Source: an uncultured Lachnoanaerobaculum sp. (GTDB taxonomy: Bacteria > Bacillota > Clostridia > Lachnospirales > Lachnospiraceae). Taken from it: DNA of 64,000 nt. Location: positions 110,838 to 174,837 of the forward strand of contig NZ_CALLVU010000099.1 in the NCBI RefSeq assembly GCF_938015485.1, in the 5' to 3' direction. Made by a program: the position numbers and the translations under genes. Of this stretch, positions 15,810-23,980 are shown in pieces (within the stretch, counting starts at the first letter, position 1; the number at the start of each line of letters is the position of its first letter). Below the pieces are notes generated by a model. That model was not told the origin of the DNA and made no database searches. It saw nothing but the letters and a program-made list of their open reading frames with translations.

Positions 15810-16156
15810 AAATCACCTCAATCAGTTTATAATTTCTACATACTGTCTGTCATTTGATAAGTATTTTTGAAAAGTGAAACTTAGTATCTTATAACACTTT
15901 GTAAATCATATTGCAAGTATAAATTCTGTATATATGAAGCTGATATCAATCAGAATAGATTTGTTTAAGATAGAGCTTTTATATTGTATTTATAGGTATT
16001 TTGTGTACAAGGTATAATAGTTTCAAATAAGGTAAAACCAATATTGAAAGATACTTTGTTAATGTTTTTATAGTCAAAAATTATAAGAAAATTGCTTTTC
16101 TTTCTTGTCTTGAAAATATTTAATAAATTTTTGTTGTAATGATATATAAAGTTCTA
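15810..16156. other. AT-rich intergenic region, nothing further recognised
   Basis: This stretch separates the divergent DUF421 and nrdD transcription units. It is AT-rich and has several TATAAT-like sequences, but no convincing gene or structure. Confidence 0.5.
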
Positions 16157-16204
16157 CCACAGTATATTGTAAAATGCTCATTGACCAACCACTATATATT
16201 GTGT
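16157..16204 (+). promoter_or_regulatory. Paired NrdR boxes upstream of nrdD
   Basis: Two 16-bp sites, 16157-16172 (CCACAGTATATTGTAA) and 16189-16204 (CCACTATATATTGTGT), match the NrdR box pattern and are offset by exactly 32 bp. That is about three helical turns, the usual arrangement for repression of ribonucleotide reductase genes. Confidence 0.8.
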
Positions 16205-16313
16205 ATACTAGGAAAACGTAAGGCAAGAAAGAAAAGCCTGATATTTAAATCAACTGCGAGACTGTCGCAGATAACATATAATAATATATACTATTTTTAG
16301 GAAGGATTCAGAT

Positions 16314-18482
16314 ATGAGAATCATAAAAAGAAGCGGTGCTGAAGTAGATTTTGATATTTCAAAAATTATAGCGGCTATTTACAAAGCAAATGCTGTAGTG
16401 GGCGAAGATGACAAGTTGAAGAAATCACAGGTAGACCGTATTGCCAATACTGTAGAGAACCAGTGCATGAGCATGAACCGTGCTATGAGTGTGGAAGAGA
16501 TACAGGATATGGTAGAGGACGGCATCATGAGAGAGAATGCTTATGAGGTGGCCAGAAGGTATATTACATATAGATATGTTCAGAGTATTAAGAGAAAGAA
16601 CAATACAACAGACGATAAGATTTTATCACTTATTGAATGTGACAATGAAGAAGTAAAGCAGGAGAATTCCAACAAAAATCCTACAGTTGCATCGGTGCAA
16701 AGAGACTATATGGCAGGAGAGGTTTCAAAGGACCTTACAGAGAGATTACTGCTTGACAGTGAAGTGGTCGAAGCTCATAAAGCGGGAATACTTCACTTCC
16801 ATGATGCAGATTATTTTGCACAGCATATGCACAACTGTGACCTTGTAAACCTTGAGGATATGCTTCAAAACGGTACCGTTATATCAGGTACATTTATTGA
16901 GAAACCGCACAGCTTCTCAACAGCCTGCAATATAGCTACACAGATTATCGCACAGGTGGCATCAAGCCAGTACGGCGGACAGAGTATTTCACTTACTCAC
17001 CTTGCACCTTTTGTAGATGTGAGCAGAAAGAAAATCCGTGACGAGATTGAAGCCGAGATGTACGGACTTAATGTTTCAAATGAGAGAAAAGAAGAGATTG
17101 TAGAGAACCGACTTCGCAAGGAAATCACAAAGGGTGTGCAGACTATACAGTATCAGGTGGTTACACTTATGACTACCAACGGTCAGGCTCCTTTCATTAC
17201 AGTATTTATGTACTTGAATGAGGCGAAGAACGAGCAGGAAAAAGAAGACCTTGCGCTTATTATCGAGGAGATGATAAGACAGAGATATCAGGGTGTAAAG
17301 AATGAGAGCGGTGTGTGGGTAACACCTGCCTTCCCTAAGCTTATATATGTACTTGAGGAGGACAATGTTCGCCCGGGAAGCAGATATTATCACCTTACAA
17401 AGCTTGCCGCAAAATGTACCGCAAAGAGACTTGTACCTGACTATGTTTCAGAGAAGAAGATGTTTGAGTACAAGATAGATAAAAACGGCAACGGAAATTG
17501 CTATACACCTATGGGATGCAGAAGTTTCTTAACACCTTATGTGGATGAGAACGGCAAGCCGAAATACTACGGAAGATTCAATCAGGGTGTTGTTACAATC
17601 AACCTTGTAGATGTGGCACTTTCATCAGGCGGAGATACTACAAAGTTCTGGGATATCTTTGATGAGAGACTTGAGCTTTGCCACAGAGCGCTCAGAGCAA
17701 GACATGAGAGATTAAAGGGTACACCTTCAGATGTTGCACCGATACTTTGGCAGTACGGAGCACTTGGAAGATTAAAAAAGGGTGAGCCTATCGACAAGCT
17801 CTTATATGGAGGTTACTCTACAATAAGTCTCGGATATGCAGGACTTTATGAGTGTGTAAAGTATATGACAGGAAAGAGCCATACAGATGATGCTGCAAAG
17901 CCTTTTGCACTCAGCGTTATGCAAAGGATGAACGACAAGTGTAACGAGTGGAAGAAGTTAGAGAACATCGACTATTCTCCATACGGTACACCGCTTGAGT
18001 CTACAACTTATAAGTTTGCCAAGGCACTTCAAAAGAGATTCGGTATCATAGAGGGTATCACAGATAAGAACTATATTACAAACAGCTACCATGTTCATGT
18101 GGCTGAGGATATTGATGCGTTTACAAAGCTTAAGTTTGAGAGCGAATTCCAGAAGCTTTCACCGGGCGGCGCTATCAGCTATGTGGAGGTACCGAATATG
18201 CAGGACAACCTTGAAGCTGTAATGAGTCTGCTCGGATTTATCTATGACAATATCATGTACGCGGAGCTTAACACAAAGTCGGATTACTGTCAGGAATGCG
18301 GATATGACGGCGAGATTAAGATTGTTAAAGATGCGGGCAAGCTTGTATGGAAATGCCCGAAATGTGGAAACATAGATCAGAGTAAGCTCAATGTAGCAAG
18401 AAGAACCTGCGGATATATAGGAACACAGTTCTGGAACCAGGGTAGAACACAGGAGATTGCAGACAGAGTACTGCATCTGTAA
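16314..18482 (+). CDS. nrdD: Anaerobic ribonucleoside-triphosphate reductase
   Basis: This is a class III ribonucleotide reductase of 722 residues that makes deoxyribonucleotides under anoxia using a glycyl radical. Residues about 1-95 form the ATP-cone allosteric domain (MRIIKRSGAEVDFD...). The C-terminal zinc site is CQECGYDG...CPKCG. The radical glycine is G700 within RTCGY, and the end FWNQGRTQEI is canonical. Its activase nrdG is not adjacent but 2.6 kb downstream. NrdR boxes upstream suggest dATP-sensing repression. Confidence 0.97.
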   Translation: MRIIKRSGAEVDFDISKIIAAIYKANAVVGEDDKLKKSQVDRIANTVENQCMSMNRAMSVEEIQDMVEDGIMRENAYEVARRYITYRYVQSIKRKNNTTDDKILSLIECDNEEVKQENSNKNPTVASVQRDYMAGEVSKDLTERLLLDSEVVEAHKAGILHFHDADYFAQHMHNCDLVNLEDMLQNGTVISGTFIEKPHSFSTACNIATQIIAQVASSQYGGQSISLTHLAPFVDVSRKKIRDEIEAEMYGLNVSNERKEEIVENRLRKEITKGVQTIQYQVVTLMTTNGQAPFITVFMYLNEAKNEQEKEDLALIIEEMIRQRYQGVKNESGVWVTPAFPKLIYVLEEDNVRPGSRYYHLTKLAAKCTAKRLVPDYVSEKKMFEYKIDKNGNGNCYTPMGCRSFLTPYVDENGKPKYYGRFNQGVVTINLVDVALSSGGDTTKFWDIFDERLELCHRALRARHERLKGTPSDVAPILWQYGALGRLKKGEPIDKLLYGGYSTISLGYAGLYECVKYMTGKSHTDDAAKPFALSVMQRMNDKCNEWKKLENIDYSPYGTPLESTTYKFAKALQKRFGIIEGITDKNYITNSYHVHVAEDIDAFTKLKFESEFQKLSPGGAISYVEVPNMQDNLEAVMSLLGFIYDNIMYAELNTKSDYCQECGYDGEIKIVKDAGKLVWKCPKCGNIDQSKLNVARRTCGYIGTQFWNQGRTQEIADRVLHL

Positions 18483-18492
18483 TAAAATAATA

Positions 18493-18528
18493 AAAAAAGC
18501 TGTTGCACTTAGGTGTGACAGCTTTTAT
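18493..18528. terminator. Terminator after nrdD
   Basis: The stem AAAGCTGTTGCACTT/AGGTGTGACAGCTTT is followed by TATTTT. Its sequence closely matches the terminator at 55693-55728. Confidence 0.8.
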
Positions 18529-18577
18529 TTTGTAGGGGCCGAATTTTGTTATTTTTTCGGTCCCTTATAAATGCAAT

Positions 18578-19804
18578 TTATTCGGATTTTACCTTGCAGA
18601 AGTTTTTCTTGCCTCTCTTAACAAGAAGTCCCTCACTTGCAAAATCCTCTTTTGTAAATGTCTTCTTTACGTCTTTTATCACTTCGCCTTCTACAGATAC
18701 GCCGCCCTGTTCGATATTTCTTCTGGCTTCGGATCTGGTCTTTGAAAGTCCGCTGACTACAAGTACACCTGAAAGATCTATAGTACCGTCTCTGTAATCC
18801 TCATCCTGCAAAACATAAGTAGGAACATTGCTCATATCTCCGCCGCCTACAAAAAGTGACTTGCTTGCGGCATTTGCTTTTTCGGCCTCTTCCTTGCCGT
18901 GTACAAGCTCTGTAAGATGCATTGCAAGAATTTCCTTAGCCTCATTAAGCTTCGCACCTTCCCAGCTTGACATTTCTTCTATCTGCTCAAGCGGAAGGAA
19001 TGTAAGCATTCTAAGGCAGGTAAGTACATCTGCATCCGGAAGATTTCTCCAGTACTGGTAGAAGTCAAACGGAGAAGTCTTGTTAGGATCAAGCCAAACG
19101 GCACCGCCTACTGTCTTGCCCATCTTCTTACCTTCAGAGTTCAGTAAAAGTGTGATAGTCATGGCATGAGCATCTTTTCCAAGCTTTCTTCTGATAAGCT
19201 CGGTACCGCCAAGCATATTTGACCACTGATCGTCACCGCCGAACTGCATATTGCAACCGTAGTCAAGGAAAAGTCTGTAGAAGTCATAGCTTTGAAGTAT
19301 CATATAGTTAAACTCAAGGAATGAAAGACCGTTTGCCATACGATTTTCATAACACTTTGCTCTAAGCATGTTGTTGACCGAAAAATGAGGTCCGATATCA
19401 CGGATAAAGTCCATGTAGTTGAGATCTCTGAGCCAATCGGCATTGTTTACCATTCTGGCTTTGTTCTCGCCGAATTCTATAAATCTGCTCATCTGCTGTT
19501 TAAAACATTCACAGTTGTGGTCTATATCTTCTATTGTAAGTACCTTTCTAAGGTCGCTTCTGCCTGAAGGGTCACCGATCATACCTGTACCGCCGCCAAC
19601 CAAAGCTATAGGCTTGTTACCTGCCATCTGAAGTCTCTTCATAAGGCAAAGAGCCATAAAGTGACCTACATGAAGGCTGTCTGCTGTAGGGTCAAATCCT
19701 ATATAGAAAGTAGCCTCACCGTTATTTATCATTTTGCTTATTTCTTCTTCATTTGTGACCTGAGCGATAAGTCCTCTGGCCTTAAGTTCTTCATAACAAT
19801 TCAT
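18578..19804 (-). CDS. tyrS: Tyrosyl-tRNA synthetase
   Basis: This is a class I synthetase of 408 residues that charges tRNA-Tyr. The HIGH-like motif is HVGH (DSLHVGHFM), the KMSKS-like motif is KKMGKT, and the tyrosine pocket GGDDQWSNM is present. A C-terminal S4 RNA-binding domain occupies the last 70 residues (GLSKTRSEARRNIEQGGVSVEG). The start at 19804 (MNCYEELK) is used because GAGG lies 9 nt upstream; the frame stays open a further 34 codons without support. No T-box leader was recognised upstream. Confidence 0.96.
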   Translation of the reverse strand: MNCYEELKARGLIAQVTNEEEISKMINNGEATFYIGFDPTADSLHVGHFMALCLMKRLQMAGNKPIALVGGGTGMIGDPSGRSDLRKVLTIEDIDHNCECFKQQMSRFIEFGENKARMVNNADWLRDLNYMDFIRDIGPHFSVNNMLRAKCYENRMANGLSFLEFNYMILQSYDFYRLFLDYGCNMQFGGDDQWSNMLGGTELIRRKLGKDAHAMTITLLLNSEGKKMGKTVGGAVWLDPNKTSPFDFYQYWRNLPDADVLTCLRMLTFLPLEQIEEMSSWEGAKLNEAKEILAMHLTELVHGKEEAEKANAASKSLFVGGGDMSNVPTYVLQDEDYRDGTIDLSGVLVVSGLSKTRSEARRNIEQGGVSVEGEVIKDVKKTFTKEDFASEGLLVKRGKKNFCKVKSE

Positions 19805-19923
19805 ATTATTATCCTCGATATATTTTAATCTAATAAATTGCATAAAAGTATAACAAAGTAATGAGAAAGGGTCAAGCTTATACTTTGCAAGTTTAAAGTT
19901 CAACACTTTAAAGCAATAAAGAC

Positions 19924-19952
19924 TTGATAATTTCTTCTTATTACTATATACT
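19924..19952 (+). promoter_or_regulatory. Promoter of the DAHP synthase operon
   Basis: TTGATA (19924-19929), 17 nt, TATACT (19947-19952) predicts a transcript starting near 19959 and a leader of about 115 nt. Confidence 0.65.
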
Positions 19953-19958
19953 GTTTAA

Positions 19959-20074
19959 ATGTTGCAGCCATGTCGGTAAATGCCGACGGCTTAAACTTAC
20001 AGCTATTCTACCATGCTTGGCAGAGTGTACCGGGCATCGGTATAAAAATACTTATTTAATAGAAAGAGGAAGTT
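19959..20074 (+). other. Structured leader of the DAHP synthase operon
   Basis: The leader holds a hairpin at 19966-19991 (GTCGG/CCGAC inner stem, AGCC/GGCT outer stem) and a second imperfect one (ACCATGC with GCATCGGT, about 20011-20043). No terminator with a T-run was seen and the element does not match a riboswitch known to me. It could be a regulatory leader or only folded untranslated RNA. Confidence 0.35.
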
Positions 20075-21103
20075 ATGGGAATAAAATATATCAGCAATCT
20101 TCCAAGTCCGGAGGAAATAATAGCAAAATATCCTTTAAGAGAGGATTTAAAGGGAAAAAAGAAGGAGTTTGACAAGGCTATTGCAGATGTTTTCACAGGA
20201 AAGAGTGACAAGTTTCTGGCGGTTATAGGACCTTGCTCTGCAGATAATGAAGATTCCGTGCTTGACTATGTTACAAGACTTGCAAAGGTAGCGGATGAGA
20301 TAAAGGATAAGATAATAGTTATACCGAGAGTGTATACAAATAAGCCGAGAACAAACGGTGACGGATATAAGGGACTTTTGCATCAGCCGGATCCTGAGAA
20401 AAAGCCTAATGTACACGAGGGACTTGTGGCTATAAGAAAGATGCACCTTAGAGTAGTGGAGGAGACAGGAATGTTTACAGCGGATGAGATGCTTTATCCT
20501 GACAACCTCGGATACCTTGACGATGTACTCAGCTACATTGCAGTAGGTGCAAGATCTGTGGAAAATCAGCAGCACAGACTTACATCTTCAGGTGCGGAGG
20601 TTCCTGTAGGTATGAAGAATCCTACAAGCGGTGATATGTCCGTAATGCTCAATGCAATATATGCGGCACAGCAGTCACATGAGTTTATCTACAGAAACTA
20701 TGAGATAAAGACTGACGGCAATCCGCTTGCTCATGCGATACTTAGAGGTGCAGTAAACAAGCACGGACAGTGCCTGCCGAACTATCACTATGAGGATTTG
20801 AAACTCTTATATGATTTGTACTTGGAGAGAGATATTGTAAATCCGGCGGTTATAGTGGATGCAAATCACTCAAACTCAAATAAGAAGTACAAAGAGCAGG
20901 TACGTATTGTAAAAGAAGTGTTACACTCAATGAGATATTCTGATGAGATCGGAAACTTTGTAAAGGGTGTAATGATTGAGAGCTATATCGAAGAAGGAAA
21001 TCAAAAGATAGAAGAGCATATATACGGAAAGTCTATTACGGACCCTTGCCTTAGCTTTGAGGACTCAAAGAAGCTTCTTTTGGAGATGGCAGAGATTTTA
21101 TAA
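20075..21103 (+). CDS. aroF: 3-deoxy-7-phosphoheptulonate (DAHP) synthase
   Basis: This is a 342-residue class I DAHP synthase of the AroF/G/H type, the first committed step of aromatic amino-acid synthesis, condensing phosphoenolpyruvate with erythrose 4-phosphate. Family motifs are IGPCSADN, PRVYTNKPRTNGDGYKGLLHQPD, GARSVENQQHR and VDANHSNSNKKY. Which of Tyr, Phe or Trp inhibits it cannot be read, so the symbol is approximate. The stop overlaps the nrdG start by 1 nt (TAATG), giving an unusual coupling to ribonucleotide reductase activation. Confidence 0.92.
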   Translation: MGIKYISNLPSPEEIIAKYPLREDLKGKKKEFDKAIADVFTGKSDKFLAVIGPCSADNEDSVLDYVTRLAKVADEIKDKIIVIPRVYTNKPRTNGDGYKGLLHQPDPEKKPNVHEGLVAIRKMHLRVVEETGMFTADEMLYPDNLGYLDDVLSYIAVGARSVENQQHRLTSSGAEVPVGMKNPTSGDMSVMLNAIYAAQQSHEFIYRNYEIKTDGNPLAHAILRGAVNKHGQCLPNYHYEDLKLLYDLYLERDIVNPAVIVDANHSNSNKKYKEQVRIVKEVLHSMRYSDEIGNFVKGVMIESYIEEGNQKIEEHIYGKSITDPCLSFEDSKKLLLEMAEIL

Positions 21104-21651
21104 TGAAATACGCAAATATAAAATACGATGATATAGCCAACGGTCCCGGAGTGAGAACATCACTCTTTGTATCAGGCTGTACACATGCCTGTAAAGGCTG
21201 CTTTAACGAGGTGGCATGGGATTTTAAATACGGTGAAGAATTCAGTGATGAAACGATAGAGAAGATAATGGCTTCAATAGAGCCTGATTATATATCGGGA
21301 ATGACCATACTGGGCGGCGAACCTATGGAAAAGGTCAATCAAAGAGGTATTTTGCCGTTGATAAGAGAGTTTAAAAAAAGATTTCCGAATAAGAGCCTTT
21401 GGATATACTCAGGTTATACATTCGATGTAGATTTGATACCGGGAGGTAGAGCATATTGTGAGGCGACCCCTGAAATTTTAAACGCTACCGATGTGATAGT
21501 TGACGGAAAGTTTGTGGAAGAACTTCATGATATCACGCTCAGATTCAGAGGAAGTTCCAATCAAAGACTTATAGATGTGAAGCGGAGCATAAAAGATAAC
21601 AAAGTGGTACTTTGGGTGGGAGACGCGGCGTTCGCCTCTCACAGTATGTAA
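21103..21651 (+). CDS. nrdG: Anaerobic ribonucleotide reductase activase
   Basis: This is a 182-residue radical-SAM enzyme that installs the glycyl radical on NrdD. The 4Fe-4S motif is CTHACKGC (C-x3-C-x2-C), preceded by the usual GPGVRTSLFVSG, and LGGEPM provides the SAM-contact GGE element. It is separated from nrdD by tyrS and aroF. It is translationally coupled to aroF and followed within 4 nt by a C39-like gene. Confidence 0.95.
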   Translation: MKYANIKYDDIANGPGVRTSLFVSGCTHACKGCFNEVAWDFKYGEEFSDETIEKIMASIEPDYISGMTILGGEPMEKVNQRGILPLIREFKKRFPNKSLWIYSGYTFDVDLIPGGRAYCEATPEILNATDVIVDGKFVEELHDITLRFRGSSNQRLIDVKRSIKDNKVVLWVGDAAFASHSM

Positions 21652-21655
21652 GCAT

Positions 21656-22294
21656 ATGGAAAAAGACCTTATTGTTAAGGATAAAAACATCATATATATA
21701 GGGGGCAATCAAGCCTGGTTTTTGCCTCTCGGGTATAAGGATATATCCGAGTACGGCTGCGGTATAGTGGCCGTATGCAATTTTTTGCTTTGCTTTTTCA
21801 GAGCGGAATATAAAAGTGGATCTGAGATAAGCAAGGATACATTTATCTCATTTGTCCTGAGTATTTATAAGAAATATTTTTGTATATTGAATAATGTCTT
21901 TATAAAGGGTCTGACAGGCTTTGCACTTGCAAAAGGGATAAACAGATATTTTGCCGAAAACCGTATAAAGATGAAAGCAAGGTGGGGACACAGCCTTAAT
22001 ATACTTCACAAGGTAAAACTCAGTCTGCAAAACAACACACCTGTAATACTCGGTATAGGTCCAAGTCTGTTAAAAAAATCTGACGGAGTGGATGCAGTTG
22101 ATATAGATACCGGCAATACCGTAAAGCTGTATTCACATTATGTGACTATATATGACTGCAAAGATGATGTAGGAGATGTATTTTTCTATATTTCATCGTG
22201 GGGAAGAAGGTATAAGGTTTCTTACAGAGAATTTTGCAGATACCAAAGAAGTACTCTTCTAGGATTTTTGCTTTCAAATATATTGGAGATATAG
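21656..22294 (+). CDS. C39-like papain-fold protein, unknown function
   Basis: This 212-residue protein has the arrangement of a papain-fold cysteine peptidase or transglutaminase-like enzyme. A Cys is in SEYGCGIVAV (C35), a His in YSHYVTIYDC (H161), and ISSWGRRYKV follows (residues 179-188), where papain-type enzymes have NSWG with a catalytic Asn. Here Ser stands at that place. No signal peptide is evident, which is unusual for C39-type peptidases. It lies 4 nt after nrdG and is the last gene before a terminator. Function is unknown; the fold assignment is by motif only. Confidence 0.6.
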   Translation: MEKDLIVKDKNIIYIGGNQAWFLPLGYKDISEYGCGIVAVCNFLLCFFRAEYKSGSEISKDTFISFVLSIYKKYFCILNNVFIKGLTGFALAKGINRYFAENRIKMKARWGHSLNILHKVKLSLQNNTPVILGIGPSLLKKSDGVDAVDIDTGNTVKLYSHYVTIYDCKDDVGDVFFYISSWGRRYKVSYREFCRYQRSTLLGFLLSNILEI

Positions 22295-22303
22295 CCATAT
22301 TTT

Positions 22304-22346
22304 AGGATACTGTAGAAGAATTTATTTTTCTGTAGTATCCTTTTCT
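22304..22346 (+). terminator. Terminator after the aroF-nrdG operon
   Basis: The stem AGGATACTGTAGAA.../...TTCTGTAGTATCCT is followed by TTTTCTT. Confidence 0.85.
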
Positions 22347-22577
22347 TATATATATTTTAGAACAGTAGGATATAAAAAAGAAATTTTTTAATCAGTCTGT
22401 AAAATAGATATTTTTATTATTACATTTTAAAAAATTTAAATGTATACATCCCAAAAGACTTGTTTTAAAAGATAAAACATAGTACAATCTAATAGAATGC
22501 AATCAGTTTTTTAAAGCAGTTTTATTATAGACTGTATAAGTAAGTCAAAAAATTATTAAATACATTTTGGAGGAAAT

Positions 22578-23912
22578 ATGAGCAAAATAGTAGTAGTTGG
22601 AGCAAACCACGCCGGTACTTGTGCAATCAATACGATTACAGGTTTTAATGAAGGAGATGAAGTAGTAGTATTTGATCAGAACTCAAATATAAGCTTCTTG
22701 GGCTGCGGTATGGCACTTTGGATAGGAGGACAAATATCAAAGCCTGACGGACTTTTCTATTCAAACAAGGAAAAGCTTGAGTCACAGGGCGCAAAGGTAA
22801 ATATGAACAGCAAGGTTGAAAATATCGACTTTGATAAAAAGGTTGTCATTGCGACATTGGAAGACGGTAAAGAGGTGGAAGAAAGCTATGACAAGTTGAT
22901 ACTTGCTACAGGTTCACTTCCTATAGTACCTCCAATACCGGGCAGGGATTTGGAGAATGTTCAGCTTGTGAAGCTTTTCCAAAATGCCGAAGAGGTAATA
23001 AAGAAGCTTGAAAATCCTGATATAAAGACAATCGCCGTAGTAGGTGCCGGTTATATCGGAGTGGAGCTTGCAGAGGCGTTTGAAAGACATCATAAGAAAG
23101 TGATTTTAGTGGATATAGCAAAGACTTCACTTTCAAGCTACTATGATACTGAGTTCAGTGCAATGATGGATAAGAACCTGAGTGACCACGGTATAGAGCT
23201 TGCTTTCGGTGAGACCGTAAAGGAAATCAAGGGTAACGGTAAAGTAGAGGCAATTGTCACAGATAAGAATGAATATCAGTGTGATATGGTAATACTTGCT
23301 ATCGGATTCAGACCGAATACCGAACTTGGAAAGGGCCGCCTTGAAACAATGCCAAACGGTGCATATATAGTGGACGCTACTCAGCAGACAAGTATAAAGG
23401 ATGTATACGCAATAGGTGACTGTGCAACCGTACAGTTCAATGCTACAGGAGAGAAGTCATATATCGCACTTGCAACCAATGCCGTACGTTCAGGCCTTAT
23501 AGCGGCATACAATGCCTGCGGCAAAAAGCTTGAGACAATAGGTGTTCAGGGGTCAAACGCCATCTCAATTTATGACTTGAAGCTTGTATCCACAGGTCTT
23601 AGCGAGCAGAAGGCAAAGCAGCTTAATATGGATGTACTTTCAACTTCATATGAAGATTTGCAAAAGGCAACATTCATTGAAACAACCAATCCTAAGGTAA
23701 AGCTTAAGATAGTATATGATGCAAAGACAAGAGTGATAGTAGGTGCGCAGATGGCATCAACATATGATATGTCAATGGGTATACATATGTTCTCACTTGC
23801 AATACAGGAGAAGGTGACTATAGACAAGCTAAAGTTGCTTGATATTTTCTTCCTTCCGCATTTCAACCAGCCTTACAACTACATCACAATGGCTGCATTA
23901 TCCGCAAAATAA
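22578..23912 (+). CDS. nox: NADH oxidase (FAD, pyridine nucleotide-disulfide family)
   Basis: This is a 444-residue flavoprotein of the water-forming NADH oxidase / CoA-disulfide reductase group. FAD binding is GANHAG (residues 8-13), the single redox cysteine is C43 in SFLGCGMALW, and NADH binding is GAGYIG. H11 near the FAD motif is typical of Nox. It probably removes oxygen and regenerates NAD+ in this anaerobe. It is monocistronic with a GGAGG site. Confidence 0.9.
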   Translation: MSKIVVVGANHAGTCAINTITGFNEGDEVVVFDQNSNISFLGCGMALWIGGQISKPDGLFYSNKEKLESQGAKVNMNSKVENIDFDKKVVIATLEDGKEVEESYDKLILATGSLPIVPPIPGRDLENVQLVKLFQNAEEVIKKLENPDIKTIAVVGAGYIGVELAEAFERHHKKVILVDIAKTSLSSYYDTEFSAMMDKNLSDHGIELAFGETVKEIKGNGKVEAIVTDKNEYQCDMVILAIGFRPNTELGKGRLETMPNGAYIVDATQQTSIKDVYAIGDCATVQFNATGEKSYIALATNAVRSGLIAAYNACGKKLETIGVQGSNAISIYDLKLVSTGLSEQKAKQLNMDVLSTSYEDLQKATFIETTNPKVKLKIVYDAKTRVIVGAQMASTYDMSMGIHMFSLAIQEKVTIDKLKLLDIFFLPHFNQPYNYITMAALSAK

Positions 23913-23927
23913 AATATAGATAAATTA

Positions 23928-23973
23928 AAAACGGCTGTCGCAATGATTCTATTATTAAAGCGACAGCCGTTTG
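23928..23973. terminator. Bidirectional terminator between nox and the PTS operon
   Basis: The perfect 11-bp stem ACGGCTGTCGC/GCGACAGCCGT is flanked by A- and T-runs. Confidence 0.9.
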
Positions 23974-23980
23974 TTATGTA

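Noticed and set aside
19805..19923. T-box leader upstream of tyrS
   Set aside because: Only about 120 bp separate tyrS from the opposite promoter and no T-box core or terminator is visible on the minus strand.
20005..20050. T-box riboswitch before DAHP synthase (AGAGTGTACCGG resembling the T-box core)
   Set aside because: One core base is missing, no specifier stem or terminator was found, and the leader of about 115 nt is too short for a normal T-box.
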